In this document: piece by piece, positions 11,901 to 27,200 of the stretch
Position numbering within the stretch: the stretch's first letter is position 1
Layout: the number at the start of each line of letters is the position of its first letter
Assembly: GCA_950097015.1 (NCBI GenBank)
Contig: CATNEN010000003.1
Location: forward strand, 2,665,001-2,729,000
DNA from: Macrostomum hystrix
Lineage: Eukaryota > Platyhelminthes > Macrostomidae
Length of the DNA stretch: 64,000 nt
Direction: 5' to 3'
The notes under the pieces: generated by a model
Seen by the model: only the letters and a program-made list of their open reading frames with translations
The model's database searches: none
What the model was told of the DNA's origin: nothing
Made by a program: the position numbers and the translations under genes

Positions 11901-14900
11901 CGTCGCAAAAGAAAAGCAAATTCAGCAATGATTCTATCAATATTTATTGACTGCAATTATACGCATAAGTGAGAATGCTTATCTGCTCAGGTCAGATATA
12001 CGAGTATTAACAGAAAGATGTGACGGAAAAACTCGGTTTACGAAATTAGTTATTTCTTGAATTGTAGAGTGCATAACTGAGAATTAGTTCAAGTCGGCAA
12101 GAAGAAAATTAGGAGAGCCAGAAGTAGATTAGGAGGGCGAGAGTTAGGTTAGAAGGGTGAGAAGTAGGTTAGAAGGGTGAGAAATAGGTTAGAAGGATGA
12201 GAAGTAGATTCGAAGGGTAAGAAGTAGATTCGAATGACGAGAAGTAGATTATAAGGATGAGAAGTAGGTTAGAAGGGTGAGAATTAGGTTAGAAGGGTGA
12301 GAATTAGGTTAGAAGGGTGAGAATTAGATTAGAAGGTTGAGAAGTAGATTCGAAAGATAAGAAGTAGATTATTAGGATGAGAAGTAGGTTAGAAGGGTGA
12401 GAAGTAGGTTCGAAAGATGAGAAGTAGATTCGAAAGGTAAGAAGTAGATTCGAAAGGTTAGAAGTAGGTTAGGAGGGTGAGAAGTAGGTTAGAAGGGTGA
12501 GAAGTAGGTTAGAAGGGTGAGAAGTAGGTTAGAAGGGTGAGAAGTAGGTTAGAAGGGTGAGAAGTAGGTTAGAAGGGTGAGAAGTACATTATAAGGATGA
12601 GAAGTAGGTTAGAAGGGTGAGAAGTAGGTTAGAAGGGTGAGAAGTAGGTTAGAAGGGTGAGAAGTAGGTTAGAAGGGTGAGAAGTAGATTCGAAGGGTTA
12701 GAATCAGTTAAAGTATGGAGGGAAATAATCAACTAGGTGAGAGGATAAGAGTGAAGTAGACAGGAAGAGAAACTGTAGAGTAGAGTCGGTACGTAGAGTT
12801 TCTAAGAAAGCCACAAGACGTGAGTACAGCTCAGTCATTCTCAAACAACTCAAAGCATATTTTACCTTTACAACTCAAGCGTTTTATTACCAACGCCAGC
12901 TTTGGTAACACAGTTTATGACACGCAAGATGATTTTATGACAGCCACTTATTGCAACAGGCCCATATAAGATTTTCTAGATTTTTATTTCCCGAGTTTTT
13001 CAAGCCAGCCGAGTTGCTTCTAGTGGAAACTATTTTACAGCTGCCTACCGTCTTGGGTCACCTAGGAAGCACTGGAACACTGTGTATTGTTTTAGTATTA
13101 AAAAATGAGAGAGCACATGTACACACGCACACACGCAGGCACCTTTGCGCCAACATCGCATCACAAATTCAAGTAGGCAGGCAGTCTAATGAGAGTGGCA
13201 CATTTTTTAATCAAGAAATTGCCGGCACTCTCACTGCATTACCCATACTGCCTGAGGAATCTCAGCGATTCAATTAGATTTTACTGCGTTTTTTTTTTGA
13301 TGGGGAAAAGTGTGAAGATAGAAAAACTCCAGGTATTTGGGGTCAGAGGTGGGCATTCTGGACAAGAGGAGTGGATTTTGGATCGGAGCAGGGGATATAG
13401 GATCAAATATGGGATTTTGGATTCGAGGTGGGGATTAGGGATCAAAGATAATGATTTGGGATCGGAGGTGGGTATTTGGGATCAAAGATGGAGATTTGGG
13501 ATCAGAGGTGGCGATTTAGGATCGGAGGTGGGGATTTGGGATCAAAGATAGAGATTTGGGATCGGAGGTGGCGATTTAGGATCGGAGGTGGTGTTTTAGG
13601 ATCGGAGGTGGGGATTTGGGATCAAAGATGGGGATTTAGGATCGGAGGTGGGGATTTAGGATCGGAGGTGGGGATTTGGGATCAAAGATGGGGATTTAGG
13701 ATCGGAGGTGGGGATTTAGGATCGGAGGTGTGGATTTGGGATCAAAGACGGGGATTTGGGATCGGAGGTGGGATTTGGGATCGGAGGTGGGGATTTGGGA
13801 TCAAAGATGGGGATTTGGGATCGGAGGTGGGGATTTTGGATTAAATGAGATTGACCACAATCATACTACAACTAGCTTCGAAGTTAACAATTTAAAAATG
13901 TGATTTTCAGGTTGGGATAAATAAAACGGGGAACTTAACACTTCTGACCGGTGGGCGTGGGTGAATTCCCGTGTCCTAAAGAATTTTCGAGCCCTTCGTA
14001 AAAAGCAGCAAAAGCTGGTCACACGATTTCGGTAAGAATTTCAATTTTAACAACCTTTGCTGCAGATTTCCACAGTCGAGCAAGCCAATATAGGGGGACA
14101 TTGTGCGACAGGAAGCGACAAGGACGCTGCAGCGCACGACAAGAGAGAGGGAAGCCGATGGGTTAAGAAGACTGAAGCCGAAGACTGGCGAATAAATTAA
14201 AATAGAGGACGGGGCAGAAGGACTAGGGGTAGGTCAATACAGAAGCAGCATTGCTGAGAGACACATGCTCACAGAGCGACCTTGCGAAAGTTCGACAATT
14301 AATCAGAGACTGAATGAGAGTCGGCGAAGTGCCCCCACCCCATCCAGCCTCCTCTGCTTCATCCACTCCATCCAACCGACCTCCATTTTATTTCTAAGGG
14401 AGTGCACTCGACTTCGTGTTTAACCCTAGTAGCTTTACAACCTTTTCCATATGAGGCTAGGAGGCTGGCAGAGTAGGTTAGTGGGGAGAATCGTCCCCTA
14501 TGTGTCTCTGCCCGACCCACTCCTGCACTTGAACCCGTTGAGCAATCAATCTTGGGAACAACAGAAAAAAATTGATGCTAGAGGATTTCAAAAATAGTAG
14601 CTGCTGCTGCTGCTTAAGCCTCAACTGCCGTTGATGAAAAGAAACATCTACTTTCTCTGAAATGCGAAACGGCAGTTACATGGGGGAAATAGGGATAATG
14701 TGCGCAACATATACACCATCTAATCAGTATTTCTTATCTGGCCTGAAAAATGATACCCAAGTACAAGAATATATTCCAGGAAACCGGCTTTTCTAAAATA
14801 ACTCATCCCTTGTAGCTCAAGTCAAAGGCCGATTAAAGGTCCAGTCATTTTTTCTGCCACATTTTGCAAAGGAATATCAAACGATTTCGTTTGAAAGTCA

Positions 14901-17900
14901 AGTGAGGACAAAGATAAAATATGTTAGAGCGAGAGGAAGGTGATGTAGCAGGCATAGTGCCTTTGAGAATCAGTAATCCTTTGCACTGCTATAGTCTGTT
15001 GTCTAAAGGAAAATGAATCTCAGAATTGGCTTCATTGATGAATTTCTTTTAGTCACGTTGGGTATGACAAGCTATTCCATTTTGTTCCTTCACCCACTGA
15101 GAGGCTAGACTAGCAATCCATTCTGTTCCTTCACCCACTGAGAGGCTAGACTAGCAATCCATTCTGTTCCTTCACCCACTGAGAGGCTAGACTAGCAATC
15201 CATTCTGTTCCTTCATCCACTGAGAGGCTAGACTAGCAATCCATTCTGTTCCTTCATCCACTGAGAGGCTAGACTAGCAATCCATTCTGTTCCTTCATCC
15301 ACTGAGAGGCTAGACTAGCAATCCATTCTGTTCCTTCACCCACTGAGAGGCTAGACTAGCAATCCATTCTGTTCCTTCACCCACTGACAGGCTAGACTAG
15401 CAATCCATTCTGTTCCTTCATCCACTGAGAGGCTAGACTAGCAATCCATTCTGTTCCTTCACCCACTGAGAGGCTAGACTAGCAATCCATTCTGTTCCTT
15501 CATCCACTGAGAGGCTAGACTAGCAATCCATTCTGTTCCTTCACCCACTGAGAGGCTAGACTAGCAATCCATTCTGTTCCTTCATCCACTGAGAGGCTAG
15601 ACTAGCAATCCATTCTGTTCCTTCATCCACTGAGAGGCTAGACTAGCAATCCATTCTGTTCCTTCATCCACTGAGAGGCTAGACTAGCAATCCATTCTGT
15701 TCCTTCATCTACTGAGAGGCTAGACTAGCAATCCATTCTGTTCCTTCATCCACTGAGAGGCTAGACTAGCAATCCATTCTGTTCCTTCATCCACTGAGAG
15801 GCTAGACTAGCAATCCATTCTGTTCCTTCATCCACTGAGAGGCTAGACTAGCAATCCATTCTGTTCCTTCATCCACTGAGAGGCTAGACTAGCAATCCAT
15901 TCTGTTCCTTCATCCACTGAGAGGCTAGACTAGCAATCCATTTTGTTCCTTCATCTACTGAGAGGCTAGACTAGCAATCCATTCTGTTCCTTCATCCACT
16001 GAGAGGCTAGACTAGCAATCCATTCTGTTCCTTCACCCACTGAGAGGCTAGACTAGGCAAATTCAAAGGCAAAACATTTTGAATAGCCTTCGGGCAAGGA
16101 TGAACGGATGGCTGAAGGCTGAGATAAGGAGCAGAGAGTTTGAGAACAGTTTGAGCAGGCCAAGCGGAATGGGATAATGGTGGGCAAGCCGGGGGAGATC
16201 ATATCCCCAAAGGGCAGCTTTTTGATCTCGGGATAAAAAACGCAGCTAGCGGGTGAATTAGAATTTCAAATGCAACAGTCGCTGTGGCTAGGACCCACCC
16301 CAGCCCAAACCGCTGGGATTCGGGTGGGGAATTTGTACAGTATAATATTTATATAAATGCACAAAAAAACAAAATCCATAATCGACTTTTCTAGTCGACC
16401 TACAGCCAGAGATGACAGAAGAGCCTGACAGACTGTCCGCATTTTGAGTCCGTTTTGGTGTCTACAATTTTTTTCCTCAGCAACTGCCAGAAGCAAAATT
16501 TGGCCAACATTTGCCACAGAAACAGATGTGGGATGTGAGCAGTACCGGGCGAATTCGGAATTGGGAAGTGGAATTCTGGGGAAACGAGAAAGTGTACTAA
16601 CAGATAAGAACAGGGGAGAGAAGGAACAGGGGAGAGAAGGAACAGGAGAGAGAAGGAACAGGGGAGAGAAGGAACAGGGGAGAGAAGGAACAGGAGAGAG
16701 AAGGAACAGGGGAGAGAAGGAACAGGGGAGAGGAGGAACAGGGGAGAGGAGGAACAGGGGAGAGGAGGAACAGGGGAGAGAAGGAACAGGGGAGAGAAGG
16801 AACAGGAGAGAGGAGGAACAGGGGAGAGAAGGAACAGGGGAGAGAAGGAACAGGGGAGAGAAGGAACAGGGGAGAGGAGGAACAGGGGAGAGAAGGAACC
16901 GGGGAGAGAAGGAACAGGGGAGAGAAGGAACAGGGGAGAGGAGGAACAGGGGAGAGGAGGAACAGGGGAGAGGAGGAACAGGGGAGAGAAGGAAAAGGGG
17001 AGAGAAGGAACAGGGGAGAGAAGGAACAGGGGAGAGAAGGAACAGGGAGAGGAGGAACAGGGGAGAGGAGGAACAGGGGAGAGGAGGAACAGGGGAGAGA
17101 AGGAACAGGGGAGAGAAGGAACAGGGGAGAGGAGGAACAGGGGAGAGAAGGAACAGGGGAGAGGAGGAACAGGGGAGAGAAGGAACAGGGGAGAGAAGGA
17201 ACAGGGGAGAGGAGGAACAGGGGAGAGGAGGAACAGGGGAGAGAAGGAACAGGGGAGAGAAGGAACAGGGGAGAGGAGGAACAGGGGAGAGAAGGAACAG
17301 GGGAGAGGAGGAACAGGGGAGAGAAGGAACAGGGGAGAGAAGGAACAGGGGAGAGAGGAACAGGGGAGAGGAGGAACAGGGGAGAGAAGGAACAGGGGAG
17401 AGGAGGAACAGGGAAGAGAAGGAACAGGGGAGAGGAGGAACAGGGAAGAGAAGGAACAGGGGAGAGAAGGAACAGGGGAGAGAAGGAACAGGGGAGAGAG
17501 GAACAGGGGAGAGAAGGAACCGGGCAGAAGTACTCACCATGGCGATGAGTGGCAGTCGAATTGGCTGTTCTGTTGCTAAGGGCAGTGCTATGACGGGGCT
17601 GCAGATGTCCTGGTATCTTCGCTTCATAACCATTAGCAGCGTTGGCTAGATTTTTTGGCTGTCATTGAAGACTTTTTCCAAGCAATCAAGCAAGTGGTCA
17701 AATAGGCTGTTCTCTTCAATATTGTTCCAAATTAAAATTTGAGTTCAATCAACTAAAAAATTTTTAGTTTAACTTAACGCTGTTAAGTTAAATAGATGAA
17801 ACAGGTCTTTGTGTTTGTTCCAATCCAGTTTACAGTGTTTAGACATTGCAGTGCAATGAGTAATATGCAGTCTGTTCTCTTGAGTGGGTGTCATTGGGCC

Positions 17901-20900
17901 ATGCTAGCCAATAGCATTGCAGCAAGATTTCGATTGGATGTTTAATGTAAAACAAGCCTGAAATTTCTATGGAAAATTTTAAAATATTCTCTAGATGGAT
18001 TTGAAGGATTCTCTAGATGGATTTAGAATATTCCCTAGATGGATTTGAAGGATTCTCTAGATGGATTTAGAATATTCTCTAGATGGATTTGAAAGATTCC
18101 ATAGATGGATTTGAAAGATTCCATAGATGGATTTAGAATATTCTCTAGATGGATTTGAAGGATTCTCTAGATGGATTTGAAGGATTCTCTAGATGGATTT
18201 AGAATATTATCTAGATGGATTTGAAAGATTCCATAGATGTATTTAGAATATTATCTAGATCAATTTGAAAGATTCTCTAGATCGATGCGATAGATTCTCT
18301 AGATCGATTCGAAATATTCCCTAGATGAATCGCATCGATTAGACAGGCAAACAGCAAAAGATGTTGCAACAAGAGAACTAGCCTTGATAGTTATTCGCAT
18401 CAGTCAAGCAGCAAAGAAGCAGCAAAATGTATGTCACAAGCTAGAGAAGACATTCCTCCAAAAATCGATGGAATGAAAACCAAAGAGAGGAATAATGTAC
18501 CCGAAGCCATGGATACCAGCAGCTTAATTATGATACGAACCATTTCCAGTTGCTGTTTCTACTTTTAGCTGTTCTGAGATTTGGCAGAATAACGAGACAT
18601 CTTGCTGGACCGCAGCTGTTTGGGGAACTATCTAGCTAGCTAGCGTTAAGGGGGATCAAAGAGGTTTCGGGTTCGGGAAAGCAATTACCGAGTTTTCGAT
18701 TGCATTGTGGTGAGTCTGGAAAAAAAACGTCAACTCGGATCTGACAGGGACAAAAAAATATGGATGGCAACTTACACTGGCCTAGTACTGAGTTCAACTG
18801 ACCTCATTAAATTAATATCTGATCTAACAAAGTTGCAATTTAAACTATTATTAATGCTTTTATAAACGCGCATTTAGTTTAATAGAATCCAGTTGTATCT
18901 ACATAAAAATGGATTAATGATTTAGAATCAAGAAGCAATACGAGACATTGCGCTGACAGCCATAAGCCCAACTATGCCATCCAGCATCAGTTGTGCTTAT
19001 TTTTGAAGTTACAATGAGCTCACACGCGAAACGGAAATGCAGGTGGAACTCTCTAGCCCTTAATTAACAGTCATCAATGCACACCCTATCCATAGCCAGG
19101 TCAGTAACGATGACTCCAGCCCCAAAAAATGTCATAAACTAGAATTCTTTGCAGGAAATGTTACAATCATGCGCCGCAAACAATGCTTCAATGGGATTTA
19201 TAGTTTATCAACTTCCTCATGGAAATTGATTAACACATTCTGAATTAAGATTTCGAAGCTATTATTGTAACGCGCTACTTTTCTTTGGGAAATTCATTTT
19301 TAGAAAAATATCAGTCTCCAATATATTAGGGCGTTTGACACGCGATTAAAGATCACGCGATTATTTCCTGTTTTGTGGCTGTGTCCATCTGAGCTACTAA
19401 AAGTAGTGGACTTCAGAATTAACTTTTTAAATACTTTAATTTACGATCGCGATCTGCAATCTAATAAAAAAGCCTTTTTAAATGCTTGGTGCCATTTTTA
19501 ACATCAAAATCGCCATTTCTAACCTTTAATGTGTCTTTTCTGACATCCAGAGTGCCATTTCTAACATCCAAATTGCCATTTCTATCAACAAAAATGCCAT
19601 TTCTAATATCTAAAGTGCCATGTCTAACATCCAAAGTGCCATTTCTAACATCCAAAGTGCCATTTCTAATATACAAAGTGCCATTTCTAATATACAAAGT
19701 GCCATTTCTAATATACAAAGTGCCATTTCTAATATCCAAAGTGCCATTTCTAATATCCAAAGTGCCATTTCTAATATCCAAAGTGCCATTTCTAATATCC
19801 AAAGTGCCATGTCTAACATCCAAAGTGCCATTTCTAATATACAAAGTGCCATTTCTAATATACAAAGTGCCATTTCTAATATACAAAGTGCCATTTCTAA
19901 TATCCAAAGTGCCATTTCTAATATCCAAAGTGCCATTTCTAATATCCAAAGTGCCATTTCTAATATCCAAAGTGCCATTTCTAATATCTAAAGTGCCATT
20001 TCTAATATCTAAAGTGCCATTTCTAATATCTAAAGTGCCATTTCTAATATCTAAAGTGCCATTTCTAATATCTAAAGTGCCATTTCTAATATCTAAAGTG
20101 CCATTTCTAATATACAAAGTGCCATTTCTAATATACAAAGTGCCATTTCTAACTTACAAATCGCCATTTTCTGAAATGAAAGCCTTACAAAAGCTTAAAT
20201 GCAAACTAAATCAGAATCATTAAAGCAACAGCGGGTTATGCTTAAAAAGCTAAAAGCTACGTCACGTAGACAGACGTAAATTTGACGCAGTTTCGGAACC
20301 ACATTAGCTGCGCAATATTGGCTACAAACTGAAGCCACACCTGAATATTGCGTTTTACAGAACCGTATTTGACAAAGATCAAGCACTGACTCCCTAAACG
20401 GCGCAGTTTATCTGCATTTCACAAGCTAAAAGATTATGCATACACTCCCGTTGTTACTACCAACGAAGGGGTCCAACAGCTTATCGTTAGTAGAAACTTG
20501 ATTTCACTTATGATAAACTTTGCATATCGAATGGTAGATTTCACAAATAAAATCTGCCTAACAATAATTTCTTAGGCAGAAATTTCCGCTCTAGTCTCAC
20601 TCTACCCATCCAGATTAATCTCTAGTCTCACACTCTACCCATCCAGTTGAATCTCTAGTCTCACAGTCTACCCATCCAGTTGAATCTCTAGTCTCACAGT
20701 CTACCCATCCAGCTGAATCTCTAGTCTCACACTCTACCCATCCAGCTGAATCTCTAGTCTCACACTCTACCCATCCAGCTGAATCTCTAGTCTCACACTC
20801 TACCCATCCAGTTGAATCTCTAGTCTCACACTCTACCCATCCAGCTGAATCTCTAGTCTCACAGTCTACCCATCCAGCTGAATCTCTAGTCTCACTCTCT

Positions 20901-23900
20901 ACCCATCCAGTTGAATCTCTAGTCTCACACTCTACCCATCCAGCTGAATCTCTAGTCTCACACTCTACCCATCCAGCTGAATCTCTAGTCTCACACTCTA
21001 CCCATCCAGCTGAATCTCTAGTCTCACACTCTACCCATCCAGCTGAATCTCTAGTCTCACAGTCTACCCATCCAGCTGAATCTCTAGTCTCACACTCTAC
21101 ATCAAATTGATCTGAAATAACATCAAATTCTATAGTCAAGCAATGTTCCGTTGGCTGAGCAAAGAGATTGATAGACAAATAAGAGACATTGATAGATAGA
21201 CTGATGAGAAACTGAGAAACCGATAAGAGAGAATGATAGACTGAGCAGAGGGATTGATAGACTGAGCAGAGAGTGATAGACTGAGCAGAGGGATTGATAG
21301 ACTGAGCAGAGAGATTGATAGACTGAGCAGAGAGATTGATAGACTGAGCAGAGAGATTGATAGACTGAGCAGAGAGATTGATAGACTGAGCAGAGAGATT
21401 GATAGACTGAGCAGAGAGATTGATAGACTGAGCAGAGAGATTGATAGACTGAGCAGAGGGATTGATAGACTGAGCAGAGGGATTGATAGACTGAGCAGAG
21501 GGATTGATAGACTGAGCAGAGGGATTGATAGACTGAGCAGAGAGATTGATAGAAAAGAGAGATATATGTATAGATAGAGGAGATAAATCGAAAAAAAAAC
21601 ACAGTGGAGGGTGATAGAGAAAGTGAGAGATCGATAGAGATTCTATTTTACAGTCGCAAAGAAAAAAACTAAAAGTACAAAAATATCTAGGACAGTCCCA
21701 GCCGATTTATAACTAGAGGACAGCAGTAGCTCAGTTCCTGAAAGTATTGTCGTACAGTTCTGGAGAACGATGATGAAGACAGAGAAAGAGACGGGGGTGA
21801 AATCCAACTACCTAACAGCTTTAGCAGTGGTGATGATTGGCAGCCACTTGATTCGGCCCGCAATGTCCCACAATACATTTTATATTAACTATATGGGAGA
21901 GAGGGTGAGAGGAAGGAACTCTTGGTAATCCACAGTAACTTGTGTAAAATGCCTCATCATATGATGAGTTGAATTCAGAAACTTTCCTATATGCGTGACA
22001 TCGCTTGGCGGGTCTCCAGTTACTGCCGCCCAGATGCGCACTAATGACGCGACAGTGTGAAAATCTAGGCTGCTGATGGGGACAACTCATCGCTTTTCCT
22101 TCTTAATCTACCCACCCTCCTCTGACTGTCCCTACCTTATCAGTCTGACTCTCCCTACCTTATCAGTCTGACTGTCCCTACCTTATCAGTCTGACTCTCC
22201 CTACCTTATCAGTCTGACTGTCCCTACCTTATCAGTCTGACTCTCCCTACCTTATCAGTCTGACTGTCCCTACCTTATCAGTCTGACTCTCCCTACCTTA
22301 TCAGTCTGACTGTCCCTACCTTATCAGTCTGACTCTCCCTACCTTATCAGTCTGACTGTCCCTACCTTATCTTTCTGACTGTCCCTACCTTATCAGTCTG
22401 ACTGTCCCTACCTTATCTGTCTGACTGTCCCTACCTTATCTGTCTGACTGTCCCTACCTTATCTGTCTGACTGTCCCTACCTTATCAGTCTGACTGTCCC
22501 TACCTTATCAGTCTGACTCTCCCTACCTTATCAGTCTGACTGTCCCTACCTTATCTGTCTGACTGTCCCTACCTTATCAGTCTGACTGTCCCTACCTTAT
22601 CTGTCTGACTGTCCCTACCTTATCAGTCTGACTCTCCCTACCTTATCAGTCTGACTGTCCCTACCTTATCTTTCTGACTGTCCCTACCTTATCAGTCTGA
22701 CTGTCCCTACCTTATCTGTCTGACTGTCCCTACCTTATCAGTCTGACTGTCCCTACCTTATCAGTCTGACTCTCCCTACCTTATCTGTCTGACTGTCCCT
22801 ACCTTATCTGTCTGACTGTCCCTACCTTATCTGTCTGACTGTCCCTACCTTATCTGTCTGACTGTCCCTACCTTATCAGTCTGACTCTCCCTACCTTATC
22901 TGTCTGACTGTCCCTACCTTATCTGTCTGACTGTCCCTACCTTATCTGTCTGACTGTCCCTACCTTATCTGTCTGACTGTCCCTACCTTATCAGTCTGAC
23001 TCTCCCTACCTTATCAGTCTGACTGTCCCTACCTTATCAGTCTGACTCTTCCTACCTTATCTGTCTGACTGTCCCTACCTTATCTGTCTGACTCTCCCTA
23101 CCTTATCTGTGTGACTGTCCCTACCTTATCTGTCTGACTGTCCCTACCTTATCTGTCTGACTGTCCCTACCTTATCTGTCTGACTGTCCCTACCTTATCA
23201 GTCTGACTGTCCCTACCTTATCTGTCTGACTCTCCCTACCTTATCTGTGTGACTGTCCCTACCTTATCTGTCTGACTGTCCCTACCTTATCTGTCTGACT
23301 GTCCCTACCTTATCTGTCTGACTGTCCCTACCTTATCTGTCTGACTCTCCCTACCTTATCTGTCTGACTGTCCCTACCTTATCTGTCTGACTCTCCCTAC
23401 CTTATCTGTGTGACTGTCCCTACCTTATCTGTCTGACTGTCCCTACCTTATCTGTCTGACTGTCCCTACCTTATCTGTCTGACTGTCCCTACCTTATCAG
23501 TCTGACTCTCCCTACCTTATCAGTCTGACTCTCCCTACCTTATCTGTCTGACTCTCCCTACCTTATCTGTCTGACTCTCCCTACCTTATCTGTGTGACTG
23601 TCCCTACCTTATCTGTCTGACTGTCCCTACCTTATCTGTCTGACTGTCCCTACCTTATCTGTCTGACTGTCCCTACCTTATCTGTCTGGCTCTCCCTCAT
23701 TTATCTTCTCTTCTTCCTAGTCTGACTAATCTGACTAATTTGTCTCTTATCCCTTGTCTTATCTTCACAGTCTAATAATTTCTACCTTTCTTTCGTCTAG
23801 ACAATTAAATACCAACAGCTTGAAAAGAATTTATACTCATCACCTGATAAATGTCGAACAAAATTGATTAGAGCTACAATTTAATGATCAGGTGGCGAAA

Positions 23901-26900
23901 TTAATTTAATTGGTGCTCAACTTAGGCCAAGCTTACCTACTGACAGTATCTTTCTCGCTCTCATCAAAAACCTTTTTTTAATTGTCTCGCTAAATAAATT
24001 TGTGAAATCCCATGCATTTTAACTCGTTGAGAGATCGCAGATAAGGCCATGATTTAATTAATAGTGCGAGCCTTTTAATTTTCATAGCCTAGCAATATCC
24101 GTTAGAGTTGCGACAAATTAAACCGATTTTTTATCAAATCGAAATTTGGCTAATCTTGCATCTTTTATTTTAAAACTGAAAGGTGCTTCAAATACTTTGA
24201 GAAAGACTTTGAGAACAACAAATTCTCTCAGGTGATAATCCTTATGGAATCACGCAAATTAGTGCTACCGATTATACTCTAATCTCCCTTACTCTCTACT
24301 CTCTAATCTCCCTTCATCTCCTCTCTCAAATCTCCATTCATCTCGTCTCTCAAATCTCAATTCATCTTATCTCTCTAATCTCCCTTCATCTCCTCTCTCT
24401 AATCTCCCTTCATCTCCTCTCTCTAATCTCCCTTCATCTCCTCTCTCAAATCTCCCTTCATCTCCTCTCTCTAATCTCCGTTCATCTCCTCTCTCTAATC
24501 TCCATTCATCCCCATTTTTTAATCTCCCATCATCTCCTCTCTCAAATCTCCATTCAACTCCTCTCTCTAATCTCACTTCATCTCGTCTCTCGAATCTCCC
24601 TTCATCTCCTCTCTCTAATCTCACTTCATCTCGTCTCTCAAATCTCCCTTCATCTCCTCTCTCTAATCGCCCTTCATCTCCTCTCTTTAATCTCCCTTTA
24701 TCTCCTCTATCAAATCTCCATTTATCTTATCTCTCTAATCTCCCTTCATCTTATCTATCTAATCTCACTTCATATTATCTATCTAATCTCACTTCATATT
24801 ATCTATCTAATCTCCCTTCATCTTATCTATCTAATCTCACTTCATCTTATCTATCTAATCTCCCTTCATCTCCTCTCTCAAATCTCCATTTATCTTATCT
24901 CTCTAATCTCCCTTCATCTTATCTATCTAATCTCACTTCATCTCCTCTCTCTAATCTCACTTCATCTCCTGTCTCTAATCTCCTTTCATCTTATCCCTCT
25001 AATCTTATGTTTATTTACACACCGGAATTCGGTCCAATTTTTTCTGCTGAAATAAAAAACGATAATTTTTGCTAGCCGTTATTTCCTGCTGCTGATCATT
25101 TCATCCTCCAGTTGCTAGTTCCCCTGATCTCCGGGGAGTTTATCCGCATACCAAATCCTGGTTTGGGAGCGTGTGCTGGAAAAGAAAAAAAACCGGAATA
25201 TGAAAATATGACCAAATAGTGTGTGAGTAGATCATTTATCATATTCTATTCAGAGACAGCTGCGAAGCTCTATATGTTTGCCTGTTTGAGAGCAAGCAGA
25301 CCAATCTAATTAGTGCTCAAACTGCGTGAGTTTTCGGGTCAATAGCTCGCAACATTGTTCTAACCACCCAGAGAAGCAAAGGCTAAGCAGCGGATTAACA
25401 GCGCGAAACAGAACCAAACAGCAAAATTGCTGACACATTGGCAACCTCAGTTTGTTAGTTTGCGATGTACAGATTCCAGTAATTCTCTCCTTGGTAAACA
25501 GTCCTAATTCCACATTCTAAAATATCTGAAATCATATCCCTAATTCCTAAATCGCTAATCTTTAATCCCGAAAACTAAATCTTCGTTCCAAATCCCAGTT
25601 CCCACATCCATTGATCCTAAATCCCAGTTCCCACATCCATTGATCCTAAATCCCAGTTCCCACATCTATTTATCCTAAATCCCAGTTCCCACATTCATTG
25701 ATCCCAAATCCCAGTTCCCACATCCATTGATCCCAAATCGCAGTTCCCACATCCATTGATCCCAAATCCCAGTTCCCACATCCATTGATCCCAAATCCCA
25801 GTTACCACATCCATTGATCCCAAATCCCAGTTCCCACATCCATTGATCCCAAATCCCAGTTCCCACATCCATTGATCCCAAATCCCAGTTCCCACATTCA
25901 TTGATCCCAAATCCCAGTTCCCACATCCATTGATCCCAAATCCCAGTTCCCACATCCATTGATCCCAAATCCCAGTTACCACATCCATTGATCCCAAATC
26001 CCAGTTCCCACATCCATTGATCCCAAATCCCAGTTCCCACATCCATTGATCCCAAATCCCAGTTCCCACATCCATTGATCCCAAATCCCAGTTCCCACAT
26101 CCATTGATCCCAAATCCCAGTTCCCATATCCATTGATCCCAAATTCAAGTTCCCACATTCATTGATCCCAAATCCCAGTTCCCACATCCATTGATCCCAA
26201 ATCCCAGTTCCCACATCCATTGATCCCAAATCCCAGTTCCCACATCCATTGATCCCAAATCCAAGTTCCCACATTAGATGATCCCAAATCCAAGTTCCCA
26301 CATTCATTGATCCCAAATCCCAGTTCCCAGTTACTTGTGTGTCGATCTTAGGAGAAACTTATTTAAACATATTCTAAAACTAAAAATTGAGGTTAATGAT
26401 TGAAAACACATCAACTGGACGGCTAACCAAGCTGAGAATTGTGAGCCACTATTTTATCTCATCCCTCAGATTGACTAATAAAAGCTTGCATGCTAGAAGT
26501 AATCAGTCAGCCAGTTTGGGATCCATTAGCTAGTGCCCGCCCCAGATCCCATTTATGGGGAATAAGGCGCAGATGAGGGAAGGTGGGGAGAGAGAGACAG
26601 GGTGACAGGTTTGGTCAAGAGCTGAGATTAACATTTTTTAAAGAAACAAAAAGCAAGCTCATCAGGAAATTTGTGAGGCTTCCTCCCTCCCACCCAGGAG
26701 AAGCGATGGCGCAGATTTATCCCCGTCTGCTTTTGACCACGCAGGACAAGGGATAAACATGAGCTGCTTGATTTAAGACACACAGGAGAACCTATCTAGA
26801 CTGGGGATCTGAGAGGTAGACTGGGGGTGAGAGAGGTAGAGTGGGGTCTGAGAGGTAGACTGGGGGTGAGAGAGGTAGACTGGGGATCTGAGAGGTAGAC

Positions 26901-27058
26901 TGGGGGTGAGAGAGGTAGACTGGGGGTCTGAGAGGTAGACTGGGGGTCTGAGAGGTAGACTGGGGGTCAGAGGAAGACGGAGCGAGGTCTCACCGGATCC
27001 ATATAGGTGCCGTACAGGATTGCCTTAGGCTGTAGACCTGGATGATATTGAGCTCTGG

Positions 27059-27110
<52 letters not shown>

Positions 27111-27162
27111 ATCTTGAGTCATGTAAGCTTGTGGCGTCTGCAAAATCAACATTTCAGATAGG

Positions 27163-27200
<38 letters not shown>

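Noticed and set aside
15076-16055. CRISPR-like array
   Set aside because: The 41-bp units are contiguous with no unique spacers, and the genome is eukaryotic.
16266-17649. 401- and 455-codon frames on opposite strands
   Set aside because: Generated by the 16-bp purine array; only a 108-nt piece at 17538-17645 is kept as a candidate exon because of its splice sites.
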